The notes under the pieces: generated by a model
What the model was told of the DNA's origin: nothing
The model's input: only the letters and a program-made list of their open reading frames with translations
Database searches by the model: none
Translations under genes and position numbers: made by a program
NCBI RefSeq assembly: GCF_039531165.1
Contig: NZ_BAAAPN010000106.1
Location: 29,365-93,364 of the forward strand
DNA length: 64,000 nucleotides
Source of the DNA: Nostocoides_A vanveenii
GTDB taxonomy: Bacteria; Actinomycetota; Actinomycetes; Actinomycetales; Dermatophilaceae
Reading direction: 5' to 3'
Shown here: in pieces, positions 26,208 to 34,716 of the stretch
How the letters are laid out: each line of letters starts with the position of its first letter
How positions within the stretch are numbered: the stretch's first letter is position 1

Positions 26208-26273
26208 CGTCGAGAGGCCGGTTCGGCCCCATCGAGAGGCCGGTTCCGCCCCGTCGAGAGGACGATTGAGCCC
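26208..26273. repeat. Three tandem 22-bp repeats upstream of the SRPBCC-SDR gene
   Basis: The unit CGTCGAGAGGCCGGTTCGGCCC occurs three times head to tail (26,208, 26,230 and 26,252), with two changes in the second copy and several in the third. It starts 27 bases upstream of the ATG, in the only non-coding gap of this gene group. An operator array or a replication-slippage product are both possible. Confidence 0.85.
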
Positions 26274-26334
26274 CGTCTGGGTCCCACGCTCTGCGGTGGC
26301 CGGGCCCGTTAAGGTTCGACCAGGTCCGTCCCCG

Positions 26335-26745
26335 TTACGCGGGCGTGGTCGTTGCACGGGTGATCCGGAGGGCCACGCGGGGTCGCGGAGCGTGCCGGTG
26401 ACGCACCCAGCTGCTCAGCCACTCGACGCGCAGCGCGACCCGCCACTGCCACCCGTACTTGCCAGCCAGTGCCTGCTCGATGAGGTGCCGGTCCACCTCC
26501 TCGGTGGCACCGGCCAGGACCGGCGCGCCCGGCTTGGGCTCGCCGCTGCGGGTGCAGGCTTGCAGCGTGACCCGCGGCGTATGCCGCAGCCGCTTGAGCT
26601 TTCCGGCGCCGGCCGGCGTCGAGACGATCACCGCCTCACCGTCGAGAGCGAACCACATCGCCGTGGGCACACCGGCCCCGTTGCGGCGGAAGGTGGTCAG
26701 GCTGACGAACTCCTCATCGCGCAGGCTTTCGAACGGTCCGGTCAT
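26335..26745 (-). CDS. PPOX-class flavin/F420-dependent oxidoreductase
   Basis: 136 residues, a split-barrel fold: FVSLTTFRRNGAGVPTAMWFALDG, VIVSTPAGAGKLKRLRHTPRVTLQAC, then VLAGATEEVD. This arrangement is typical of the actinobacterial TIGR03666-like group that uses F420 or FMN. The substrate is unknown. Its ATG overlaps the stop of the upstream SDR-TspO gene (ATGA), so it belongs to the photolyase operon. Confidence 0.85.
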   Translation of the reverse strand: MTGPFESLRDEEFVSLTTFRRNGAGVPTAMWFALDGEAVIVSTPAGAGKLKRLRHTPRVTLQACTRSGEPKPGAPVLAGATEEVDRHLIEQALAGKYGWQWRVALRVEWLSSWVRHRHAPRPRVALRITRATTTPA

Positions 26746-28163
26746 CGGGTGCTCCCAGCGTTGCGGCGCCACACCGAGGCGGTGAGCGCGGTGGCGAAAG
26801 TGGTCCAGGCGGCATACGTCCCCAGGAGGGCGCCGCGGCGCGTTCCGGTGCCCGACGCGCGCCGCGCCAGGTCGGCGCTGGAGGCGGCGAGTGCGGCGGC
26901 GCCGGCTGTCGCGACCGGCAGATTGCGCACCCGGAAGAAGAGCACGCTCCACAGCGCGTTGAGCGTCAGATTGACCCCCAGCGCCCGCCCGTATGCCGTG
27001 GCCTCCACTGCGCGTCCCTCCCGGTCCAGCTGGGTCAGATGCTGCGCGGAGACCGCCGCGATGGTCGCGTAGAGCGGGGTCCAGACGAGCCCGAAGGTCT
27101 GGGGTGGCGGCTGCCACGGCGGCTTGTCCAGAGCGCGATACCACCGCGAGTTTGGTTGCGTCGCAAGCGAACCCACCACCACACACGCGGCGACTGCGCC
27201 CGCACTCATGGCGAGCCGGCGCCGCCCGGTGTCGGGCGGTGTCGCTCCCAGAGCGCTGCGGATCGCCTCGCGCACCCCGATTCGCGCGGGCGCGTCGAGG
27301 TGGGCGTCGAAGTCCTCCTCGCGCCGCACGACAGGATGCACCAGGCTGCCCACGAGCGGCTTCGCCAGGCCCGCTGGCACCGGGGTGACCGCGCCGACCC
27401 AGTGACTGGCCAGCCAGGGCGTCAAGACCGGGACGCTGACGATGCGGCGCGGGCGCAAGCCGGCCACGGCGGCATACGTCTCGATGAGGTCGCGATAGCT
27501 GAGCACGTCCGGGCCGCCGATGTCGAAGGCTCGGTTGACTTCGGACGGTAGCTCGGCCGCGGCGACCAGGCACGCGACGGCGTCATCGACGGCGATCGGC
27601 TGCACGGGGGTGTCGATCCACGAGGGTGTCACCATCACCGGCAGTCGCTCGGTCAGGTGGCGCAGCATCGCAAAGGAGGCCGAGCCGGCCCCCAGGACCA
27701 CGGCGGCCTGCAGACATGCGGCGGGCACCGGCCCGTCGAGCAGGATCTGGCCGGTCTCGGCGCGGGAGGCGAGATGCGGCGAGAGTTCGCCGTCCTTGGG
27801 ATGGATGCCACCCAGATAGACGATTCGGCGCACCCCCGCCTCACCGGCCAGCCGGGCGAACGAGCGAGCCAGCTCGCGGTCGCGGGCCGCGAAATCACCG
27901 CCGTCCATCGAGTGGATGAGGTAGTAGGCGACCTGCACCCCATGGAGGGCGCGCCGGAGAGCGTCGTCGTCCGAGGCGTCACCGACGACGACGTCGACCC
28001 GCTGCGCCCAATCCCGGTCGGCGATGCCGTCGGGGGAGCGGGTGAGCACGCGGACCGGTCGACGCTCGAGCAGGACGGGCACGAGGGCGCCGCCGATATA
28101 GCCCGATGCGCCGGTGACGAGGGCCAGGCCGTCCGGATCGGATTGCGGCAGCGGTGTGTTCAT
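26742..28163 (-). CDS. NAD(P)-binding epimerase-like / TspO fusion protein
   Basis: 473 residues from the ATG at 28,163. Residues 1 to about 320 are an atypical SDR/NmrA-like domain with GASGYIGG (nucleotide site), YYLIHSMDGGDF and a WIDTPVQPIAVDD segment, as in the NAD(P)H-binding proteins often found next to photolyases. Residues from about 330 are a TspO/MBR domain: NSRWYRALDKPPWQPPP, FGLVWTPLYATIAAVS, NLTLNALWSVLFFRVRNL and AAWTTFATALTASVW match its five helices. TspO proteins bind porphyrins and act in stress or light responses, which suits the neighbouring photoreceptor and photolyase. A fusion of these two domains is unusual. Confidence 0.85.
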   Translation of the reverse strand: MNTPLPQSDPDGLALVTGASGYIGGALVPVLLERRPVRVLTRSPDGIADRDWAQRVDVVVGDASDDDALRRALHGVQVAYYLIHSMDGGDFAARDRELARSFARLAGEAGVRRIVYLGGIHPKDGELSPHLASRAETGQILLDGPVPAACLQAAVVLGAGSASFAMLRHLTERLPVMVTPSWIDTPVQPIAVDDAVACLVAAAELPSEVNRAFDIGGPDVLSYRDLIETYAAVAGLRPRRIVSVPVLTPWLASHWVGAVTPVPAGLAKPLVGSLVHPVVRREEDFDAHLDAPARIGVREAIRSALGATPPDTGRRRLAMSAGAVAACVVVGSLATQPNSRWYRALDKPPWQPPPQTFGLVWTPLYATIAAVSAQHLTQLDREGRAVEATAYGRALGVNLTLNALWSVLFFRVRNLPVATAGAAALAASSADLARRASGTGTRRGALLGTYAAWTTFATALTASVWRRNAGSTR

Positions 28164-28894
28164 CGCAAGACCTCCAGGACTGCGGGTAACAGGACGAGCA
28201 TCGAGCTCGACCACAGGACATGGGTGAGAATCGGTCCCAGTACCCCGCCGGTGACGCGGCGTTGCAGGCCGGTGAGCAGGCCGAGAAGGGCTGCGGCGAG
28301 GACGAGCATGGGATTGCCGGTGCCCGCAGTCGTTGCCGCATACACCAGCGTCGTCACGGCGACGGCGTGCCGTCGCCCGGCGGCCGCGAAGAGCGCGCCC
28401 CGGAAGTAGAGCTCCTCGGCGATGCCGTTGAGGACCACGACGGCCAGGATGACGGGCAGCGAGGCATAGCGCGCGTGATCCAGGACGGCGTCCACGGCGG
28501 CGAGCAGCGGCGGGATGCGCGCGACGATGACGGCTCCGGCGAGGAAAACCCCCACGAGCAGGCCGCCGAGGGCCAGCGACTGCACCCACGGCCGGGCATC
28601 GCTTCGTCCGGAGCGCGTGTGCGCCCGCCCCAGATGCAGGGGGCCGGACAGCAACGCGCCGATGCTCCAGACGGCCGCGAGCGCGAAGGTCGCCGGATAG
28701 AACGCCGAGTCGCCCGGCGGGATGCGCAGGGCGAGCGCGAGGATGACGGCGCCGAGCACAAGGGTCACCAGCGCGACCACCCGGCGCCGCCGGAACGCGG
28801 CGTCACTTTGACCGTGGTCGCGCGGCACCGGTGCCACCAGCGCGGCCGTCAGAAAGGCCCGCAGCTCGGACGCGATGCCAAGGCCCCGGGTCAC
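28160..28894 (-). CDS. CPBP-family intramembrane glutamic protease
   Basis: 244 residues from the GTG at 28,894; the start overlaps the photolyase stop (GTGA) and its own stop overlaps the next ATG. About eight membrane segments are present. The Abi/CPBP motif is visible as GIAEELYFRGALF (EExxxR) and a later His in ILTHVLWSS. It may cleave a membrane substrate. Some members of this family sit next to photolyase and CFA genes in light-responsive clusters, but its role there is not known. Confidence 0.85.
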   Translation of the reverse strand: MTRGLGIASELRAFLTAALVAPVPRDHGQSDAAFRRRRVVALVTLVLGAVILALALRIPPGDSAFYPATFALAAVWSIGALLSGPLHLGRAHTRSGRSDARPWVQSLALGGLLVGVFLAGAVIVARIPPLLAAVDAVLDHARYASLPVILAVVVLNGIAEELYFRGALFAAAGRRHAVAVTTLVYAATTAGTGNPMLVLAAALLGLLTGLQRRVTGGVLGPILTHVLWSSSMLVLLPAVLEVLR

Positions 28895-30276
28895 GATGCC
28901 GTCTCCCCGGCCGGACGCCGTGCGGCCGCATACCGCGCCAACGCGTCCGCCCGCTCTGCGGCGTGGTCGACGATCGGCGGCGGATAGCCCCCGGCATAGC
29001 CATTGGCCGCTGTGCCCGGCTCGTGCGCGCTGGCCCCCGGGAGATGCGCCAGCTCCGGGACATAGCGACGCACATACGCGCCTTCGGGGTCGAATTTCAG
29101 GCCCTGGGCGACCGGGTTGAAGATGCGGAAATAGGGGGCGGCGTCGGTGCCCGTCCCGGCAACCCACTGCCAACCGTGAGAGTTCGACGCGACATCACCG
29201 TCGGTCAGATGATCCAGGAAATGGCGCGCCCCGTGCGGCCACCAGATGTGCAGATCCTTGACCAGGAAACTCGCCGCCACCATGCGGACGCGATTGTGCA
29301 TCCACCCCTCGGTGAGCAACTGGCGCATCCCTGCGTCGACGAATGGGAAGCCCGTGCGTCCTTGCTGCCAGGCCGAGAAGCGCTCGGCGGCAAGGGAATC
29401 GTTCGTTGGATCGGCATAAGGCATGGCGGCGAGAGCCGGGCGGAGGTCGTGCCACGCCGATCGCGGATTGTGCCACAGCACGTCGGCATAGAACTCGCGC
29501 CAGGCCAGCTCGGTGATGAAGCGTTCGCCGCCCGGGGATCCGGTCAGTCCGTTCTCCGCGAGGTCGTGCAACAGGGTGCGCGGATGGATCGTGCCCAGCT
29601 TCAGCGCCGTCGACAGGCGTGACGTGCCGCCCTGATCGGGCCGGTCGCGCAGCCGGGCATACGACGCCAAGTCGTCGCCCAGGAAGTGCGCCCACGCCTG
29701 CCGCGCCGCGTCCTCGGTCACCGGCGTGCTGCCCGGCAGTGGGCCCGGCGCGGGCAGGGGATCGTTGCCGAGGCCGTCGACGACATCCAAGCGGGCGGGC
29801 GCCGGCGCCGGACCGGGCGCCCCATGCTCGCGCCAGGCCCTGGCGAATGGTGTGAACACCGCGAACGGTGTCCCACCGCGCGTGCGCACGAGCCCGGGGC
29901 CAACGGCATACGGCGATCCCGTTGCCCGCCAGGCGATTCCGCGATCCGACAGCAGCGATGCCACGCGGCGATCGCGACGCGCGCCGTAGGGCGTTGTCTC
30001 GACCGAGACATGCACGGCCGCGGCACGCACCTCGGCGCAGATTTCGGGCACGACGACGGCGGGGTCGCCAGAGCGCACGACCAACCGCCCGCCGAGGGCG
30101 GCGTCCAGGGCGGCGACGGCAGTCAGGAAGGCCGCGTCACGCGGCCGCGCGCGGGCGCCGAGCAGGCCCGGGTCAAGGATCACCAATGGCACCACCGGAC
30201 CCGTCTGGCTCGCCGTGAGGAGGGCGGGGTTGTCCTCGATGCGCAGATCGCGCCGGAACCACATGACCGCTGTCAT
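28891..30276 (-). CDS. phr: Deoxyribodipyrimidine photolyase
   Basis: 461 residues from the ATG at 30,276 (MTAVMWFRRDLRIEDNPAL). It repairs cyclobutane pyrimidine dimers using blue light. The N-terminal photolyase alpha/beta domain (about 2-130) is followed by an FAD-binding domain with GTSRLSTALKLGTIHPRTLL, WREFYADVLWHNP, GWMHNRVRMVAASFLVKDL and GWQWVAGTGTDAAPYFRIFNP. All typical FAD contacts appear present. First gene of a minus-strand operon phr - CPBP - SDR/TspO - PPOX, each joined by a 4-base overlap. It is divergent from the FAD oxidoreductase gene across a 100-bp AT-rich control region. Confidence 0.94.
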   Translation of the reverse strand: MTAVMWFRRDLRIEDNPALLTASQTGPVVPLVILDPGLLGARARPRDAAFLTAVAALDAALGGRLVVRSGDPAVVVPEICAEVRAAAVHVSVETTPYGARRDRRVASLLSDRGIAWRATGSPYAVGPGLVRTRGGTPFAVFTPFARAWREHGAPGPAPAPARLDVVDGLGNDPLPAPGPLPGSTPVTEDAARQAWAHFLGDDLASYARLRDRPDQGGTSRLSTALKLGTIHPRTLLHDLAENGLTGSPGGERFITELAWREFYADVLWHNPRSAWHDLRPALAAMPYADPTNDSLAAERFSAWQQGRTGFPFVDAGMRQLLTEGWMHNRVRMVAASFLVKDLHIWWPHGARHFLDHLTDGDVASNSHGWQWVAGTGTDAAPYFRIFNPVAQGLKFDPEGAYVRRYVPELAHLPGASAHEPGTAANGYAGGYPPPIVDHAAERADALARYAAARRPAGETAS

Positions 30277-30321
30277 CGCCCCTCCTTGCCTCTCGTCGCG
30301 CCGCTCGTCTGATGTGGTCAA

Positions 30322-30353
30322 CCTTATACAAACATTGGACAATCATGTGTCAG
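30322..30353 (-). promoter_or_regulatory. Candidate phr promoter with 19-bp spacer, in divergent light-control region
   Basis: On the minus strand, CTGACA (30,353-30,348) and TATAAG (30,328-30,323) are separated by 19 bases, the long spacing typical of promoters controlled by MerR-family proteins. The stretch TTATACAAACATTGGACAAT on the plus strand is the most AT-rich part of this neighbourhood and holds two ACAA-containing half-sites. A CarH/LitR-type regulator is encoded at 33,720. A plus-strand -10 for the FAD oxidoreductase gene is not clear. Confidence 0.5.
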
Positions 30354-30376
30354 GATGGGTAGGGAAAGGAGTTCAC

Positions 30377-31642
30377 ATGCCGCCTTCTTCTCGACCCACC
30401 GCGGTCGTCGTCGGTGCCGGAATCGCCGGTTTGACCGCCGCCTATGCGCTCTCGCATACCCACCATGTGGTCCTGCTCGAAGCGGACACGCGGCTCGGCG
30501 GCCACGCCCATACGCACCGGATCGCCACGGCCGCAGGCGAACTCGCGATCGACAGTGGCTTCATCGTGCACAACCAGCGCACCTACCCCACCTTCGTGCG
30601 TCTGCTGCGTGAGCTCGGGGTCGCGACCATCGCGACCGAGATGAGCATGTCGGTCACCTGCCGCGAGTGCGGCCTGACGTATGCCGGCGGCCGCGGCCCC
30701 GGCGGCATCCTCGCCGCCCCTCGCCGACTCGCCGATCCGCGCTTCGTGCGCCTGCTGGCCGAGGTGCCGCGCTTTCATCGCCTGGCCCGTCGCATCCTGC
30801 GCGGTGAGGCCGGCGACCCGACGTGGGGCGAGGTCCTGGCCACGGGCGGGTTCACGCCCTATTTCGCCGATCACTTCGCGATCCCACTGGTGGCGTGCGT
30901 CTGGAGCGCCGACGGCGCGGATGCGGCCAACTATCCCGCCCGGCACCTGTTCCGCTTCCTCGACAACCACGGGATGCTCTCGGTCACCGGATCGCCGCGC
31001 TGGCACACCATCGCCGGGGGGTCCGCGCGGTATGTCGAGGCGCTCGCGCAGCGGCTGCCCGATGTGCGCACCGGCGCGCCGGTCGCCGCCATCGAGCGCC
31101 ACGACGATGCCGTGGAGGTCCGGCTGGCACGTAGCGAGGTGCTGCGCGCCGACCGGGTCGTCCTGGCCACCCACGCCGACGACGCGGCGGCGCTGCTGGC
31201 CGACGCCACCACCGCCGAGAAGGCTGCGCTCACGGCAATTCCCTACTCGCGCAACGAGATCGTCCTCCATAACGATGCTCGCCTGCTGCCCACCGTGGAG
31301 CGGGCGCGGGCGAGTTGGAACTACTCCCGGTCCGCCTGCACCGGTAGCGAGCCGGCCGTGCGCGTCGACTACTGGATGAATCGCCTGCACCGGCTCGATG
31401 CCGACCGGGACTATGTCGTCAGCCTCAACGGCGGCGGCGGTATCGACCCGGCATCGGTCCTGGCTCGCGCGAGCTATCGCCACCCCGTTTTCACCCGGGA
31501 GTCGGTTGCCGCGGCCGCGACCTTGAGCACGGCCGGCGGTCCGCGCCTCGCGTTCGCCGGCGCGCACCTGGGTTGGGGCTTCCACGAGGATGGTGCCCGC
31601 TCGGGCCGCGTCGCGGCCGAACGCCTCGGCGGCCGGTGGTGA
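30377..31642 (+). CDS. FAD-dependent oxidoreductase (flavin amine oxidase-like)
   Basis: 421 residues from the ATG at 30,377, with a strong AAAGGAG site. The FAD-binding motif GAGIAGLTAAYAL is at about residues 12-25; RLGGHAHTH, SGFIVHNQRTYP and a C-terminal FAGAHLGWGFHEDGARSG complete the fold. CRECGLTYAGG is an unusual Cys pair. It is first in a plus-strand operon with DUF1365 and a CFA-synthase-like protein, a recurrent trio in bacteria. Members have been linked to modification of fatty acyl chains, including furan or branched fatty acids in purple bacteria; that link is from memory and needs checking for this gene. The stop overlaps the next GTG. Confidence 0.87.
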   Translation: MPPSSRPTAVVVGAGIAGLTAAYALSHTHHVVLLEADTRLGGHAHTHRIATAAGELAIDSGFIVHNQRTYPTFVRLLRELGVATIATEMSMSVTCRECGLTYAGGRGPGGILAAPRRLADPRFVRLLAEVPRFHRLARRILRGEAGDPTWGEVLATGGFTPYFADHFAIPLVACVWSADGADAANYPARHLFRFLDNHGMLSVTGSPRWHTIAGGSARYVEALAQRLPDVRTGAPVAAIERHDDAVEVRLARSEVLRADRVVLATHADDAAALLADATTAEKAALTAIPYSRNEIVLHNDARLLPTVERARASWNYSRSACTGSEPAVRVDYWMNRLHRLDADRDYVVSLNGGGGIDPASVLARASYRHPVFTRESVAAAATLSTAGGPRLAFAGAHLGWGFHEDGARSGRVAAERLGGRW

Positions 31643-32391
31643 CCAGCTCCGGCGGCGGTGTCGAGCCGGGACGTCCCGAGGTCCCCGCGATCGTGCACGG
31701 ACGAGTTCGGCACGACCGGCGGACGCCGCACACCCACCGGATACGGGCCCGCACCTATATGTGGCTCGTCGACATAGACGACCCGCCGGATCATGGCGCG
31801 CTCGGCCGCATCCGGCCGCGCGACCACTTCGGGGCGGACTGCACCTCGCTGCGCGACGGCGTCGAGCGCTTTGTGACCGCCCAGGGCGAATCGATCCGGC
31901 CCGAGGACCGCGTCCTCACCTTGACCAACCCGCGCGCATTCGGACACGTCTTCAACCCGCTGACGACGTACTACTGCCTCGGCCCGGACGAGCGATTGAG
32001 GTGGCTCATCCTCGAGATCCACAACACCTACGGAGAGCGGCACGCGCATCTTCTCGATCTCGACGCTCGCGGCCGCGGCCAGGTCGCCAAGGAGTTCTAC
32101 GTCTCGCCCTTCATCTCTGTCGATGGGATGTACGACGTTGCCGTCACCCTGACGCAGGAACGGGTGAGTGTGGCGATCACCTTGCGGCAGAACGGCATAC
32201 TCATCATCGGGACGAGCTTCAGCGGGACGGCCACACCATTGACCCGCCGGGCCGCGCTCCGGGCGGCCGTCGTCACGCCCTTCGTCACCCACCAGGTCAG
32301 CGCCCGCATCCGCGCCCACGGCATCCGCCTGTGGACCGCCTTGCCCATCGTCCCCCGTCCGCCCCATCAGCCTCCGGAAGGCCTGCGATGA
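31639..32391 (+). CDS. DUF1365 family protein
   Basis: 250 residues from the GTG at 31,639 (GTGA overlap with the oxidoreductase stop). Family features: VPAIVHGRVRHDRRTPHTHRI, YMWLVDIDDP, RDHFG, VLTLTNPRAFGHVFNPLTTYYC, VHNTYGERHAHL-like LEIHNTYGERHAH, and KEFYVSPFISVDGMYDV. The family has no settled biochemical function but nearly always accompanies the FAD oxidoreductase and CFA-like methyltransferase, so it probably works on the same fatty acyl substrate. The stop overlaps the methyltransferase ATG (ATGA). Confidence 0.88.
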   Translation: MTSSGGGVEPGRPEVPAIVHGRVRHDRRTPHTHRIRARTYMWLVDIDDPPDHGALGRIRPRDHFGADCTSLRDGVERFVTAQGESIRPEDRVLTLTNPRAFGHVFNPLTTYYCLGPDERLRWLILEIHNTYGERHAHLLDLDARGRGQVAKEFYVSPFISVDGMYDVAVTLTQERVSVAITLRQNGILIIGTSFSGTATPLTRRAALRAAVVTPFVTHQVSARIRAHGIRLWTALPIVPRPPHQPPEGLR

Positions 32392-33707
32392 CCACCGATA
32401 CCCGCAAGCTCCGCGTCGAGACACCGCCTGCCGCGTCGCGCTCGTATGCCGATCCCGTCCACGCCCCCCTGCGCGGCGCCGTGGCGCGGGCCCTCGCGCG
32501 CCGCATGGCCCGCCTCGTCGACGTGCGCATCGTCCTGCCCGACGGCACCTCCATCACCCCACCCCTTCCGGGTCTCGTCCAAGGCCCTGACCGCCACGCC
32601 CCGGAACGTCAGGCAGGAGCGCCGGACGACCTTCCCACCATGGGCATCTACTCCTGGGCGTTCTTCGATCGCGTCGGCCTCGACGCCAAGATCGGCATCG
32701 GGGAGGGCTTCATGGCGAGGGAGTGGAGCCCGGCGCCGGGCACCGACCTCGCCGACCTGCTCACCCCCTTCGCCGCCCGGCTCGGGGAGCTCGTCCCCCC
32801 GGCCTTGGCCCGCTTCCGCCGCCTGGCCGAGCCGCGCCACCCACGCCACCACCGGGGCGACCGGGACGGCGCCGCAACGAATATCGCCCACCACTACGAC
32901 CTTTCCAATGCCGTCTTCGCCACCTTCCTCGACCCGACGATGAGCTATTCGGCGGCCCGATTCGCGCAAGAGGACCCGCCGGGGTTCGCAGGATTGGAGC
33001 CAGCACAGCGGCGCAAGATCGACTCGGTCCTCGATGATGCCGGTGTCGGCCCCGGCACCCGCCTGCTCGAGATCGGCTCGGGCTGGGGGCAACTCGCGAT
33101 CCAGGCAGCGCAGCGAGGCGCGCACGTCCATACGATCACGCTCTCGGAGCAACAGCGCGAACTGGCAACCGAGCGGATCGCCGCCGCCGGCCTGACCGAC
33201 CAGGTCCGGGTCGAACTGCTCGACTACCGCGATATCGAGGAGACCTATGACGCCGTCGTCAGCGTCGAGATGATCGAAGCCGTCGGCTACGACTATTGGC
33301 CCGACTACTTCGCCACATTGGCGCGGGCGGTTGCCCCCGGCGGTGCCATTGCGCTGCAGGCGATCACCATGCCGCACGGACGGATGCTGGCGTCCAGGCA
33401 CGCGTTCGGCTGGATCCAGAAGTACATCTTCCCCGGCGGGCTGATCCCCTCGGTCGAAGCGATCGAGCGAAACGCTGCCGCGGCCGGCCTGCAGGTCACC
33501 TCCTCGCGGTCGCTGCGCGCGGACTATGCCCGCACCCTGCGCCTGTGGCGGGAGCGCTTCGTCGCCGAGCGCGAGCACGTCCTCGATCTCGGCTTCGACC
33601 TCGACTTCCTGCGCGTCTGGGAGTTCTACCTCGCCTACTCCGAAGCCGGCTTCCGCTCCGGCCACCTCGACGTGCGTCAACTGCGCCTTGTCCGTCGGAC
33701 GTCGTAG
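32388..33707 (+). CDS. Cyclopropane-fatty-acyl-phospholipid synthase-like methyltransferase
   Basis: 439 residues. The N-terminal about 150 residues form the CFA-synthase lipid-binding region (MGIYSWAFFDRVGLDAKIGIGEGFMAREW). The SAM domain starts at NIAHHYDLSNAVFATFLDPTMSYSAARF, with SAM motif I LLEIGSGWGQLAIQAA and motif with VVSVEMIEAVGYDYW and FGWIQKYIFPGGLIPS. It probably transfers a methylene or methyl group from SAM to an unsaturated acyl chain of membrane phospholipids. Third gene of the operon; the CarH-like regulator follows after 12 bases. Confidence 0.9.
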   Translation: MTTDTRKLRVETPPAASRSYADPVHAPLRGAVARALARRMARLVDVRIVLPDGTSITPPLPGLVQGPDRHAPERQAGAPDDLPTMGIYSWAFFDRVGLDAKIGIGEGFMAREWSPAPGTDLADLLTPFAARLGELVPPALARFRRLAEPRHPRHHRGDRDGAATNIAHHYDLSNAVFATFLDPTMSYSAARFAQEDPPGFAGLEPAQRRKIDSVLDDAGVGPGTRLLEIGSGWGQLAIQAAQRGAHVHTITLSEQQRELATERIAAAGLTDQVRVELLDYRDIEETYDAVVSVEMIEAVGYDYWPDYFATLARAVAPGGAIALQAITMPHGRMLASRHAFGWIQKYIFPGGLIPSVEAIERNAAAAGLQVTSSRSLRADYARTLRLWRERFVAEREHVLDLGFDLDFLRVWEFYLAYSEAGFRSGHLDVRQLRLVRRTS

Positions 33708-33719
33708 TCTGCGGCCACC

Positions 33720-34691
33720 GTGTTCACCATCAAGCAGGCCGCCCAACTGACCGGTATTCCGCCGGCAACCTTGCGCGCCTGGGAACGCCGGTATGCCGTG
33801 CTCCGCCCCCCGCGGTCGGCCGGCGGCTATCGCCTCTACGACGATGCGGCCATCCGGGAGCTCGACGTGATGGCGGCCCTGGTCGGGTTGGGCCATTCTC
33901 CGCAGCAGGCGGCCGCGGAGGTCGGCGCCCGCCGCGCCCGTGGCGCCGCGCCGCGCGAAGCCGGGGCGCCCAAGGGGGGCACCCCATCCGCCGGCGGCCG
34001 ACGGGCTGCGGCCCCGGCGCTGCCGCCCATCGACGCTGCACTCGTGGCCGTTCGTGCCCAGGACGCGCGCGCTCTCGCCCGGCATGCGGAGATCGCGTTC
34101 GCGGCCGCTCCCATGCCCGAGGTGCTGGACGGCTGGCTCTTCCCCCTGCTCGCCGCTATCAGTGATGCCTGGGCGGCCGGCGAATTGTCGGTCGCCACCG
34201 AGCACGCGGCCTCCCACGTCCTGATGCGTGTCCTCGCCGACCGGTTGGATGCCGCGTTGCCGGCAAGCGCCGAGTCTGCGGTCCTCGTGGGGCTGCCGGG
34301 CGGCGCTCGCCACGAGCTGGGCGCGCTGGCCTTTGCCGTCGTGGCTGCGCAGCAAGGGATTCCGGTGGCCTACCTCGGCGCCGACCTGCCTGCGCCGGAG
34401 TGGGCGGCAGCCGTAGCGGCCACCGGCGCTGCGGCGGCGGTGGTCGCGGTCCCGACCCGCGCCGACATACGGGCCGGTCGCGAGGTGGTCGCGACGCTGG
34501 CCGAGGTCCCGGGCCTGGTTATCGGGGTCGGTGGGAGCGCCCAGGCCAGCCTGCGTCCCCCGGCCATCGCCCTCGGCCACGACATCCAGGCCGGTGTCGA
34601 CACCCTGTCTCACTTGCTCCGCACGCCCGCGCACCCGGGCAACGGCAACGCCCCGGCGAGCGCCCGCAGCGCGGGCCCACCGAGGCGTTGA
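33720..34691 (+). CDS. CarH/LitR-type B12-dependent photoreceptor and repressor
   Basis: 323 residues from the GTG at 33,720. The N-terminal MerR-type winged helix (1 to about 70) reads FTIKQAAQLTGIPPATLRAWERRYAVL...GGYRLY. A long Ala/Gly/Arg-rich linker follows. The four-helix cobalamin cap contains DAWAAGELSVATEH with W151, E161 and H162, the same W-x9-E-H spacing as the light-sensing residues W131, E141 and H142 of Thermus CarH. The B12-binding Rossmann domain has H198 in GARHELGALAF, corresponding to the lower axial ligand, and VAYLGADLP. In the dark, adenosyl-B12 should hold a DNA-binding tetramer, and light should release it. It probably controls the adjoining photolyase and lipid genes. 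Confidence 0.87.
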   Translation: MFTIKQAAQLTGIPPATLRAWERRYAVLRPPRSAGGYRLYDDAAIRELDVMAALVGLGHSPQQAAAEVGARRARGAAPREAGAPKGGTPSAGGRRAAAPALPPIDAALVAVRAQDARALARHAEIAFAAAPMPEVLDGWLFPLLAAISDAWAAGELSVATEHAASHVLMRVLADRLDAALPASAESAVLVGLPGGARHELGALAFAVVAAQQGIPVAYLGADLPAPEWAAAVAATGAAAAVVAVPTRADIRAGREVVATLAEVPGLVIGVGGSAQASLRPPAIALGHDIQAGVDTLSHLLRTPAHPGNGNAPASARSAGPPRR

Positions 34692-34716
34692 CGACCAAGC
34701 GGACGAGCAGGAGGCC

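Noticed and set aside
26208..26273. CRISPR-like array
   Set aside because: The three repeats are contiguous with no spacers, and there are no cas genes.
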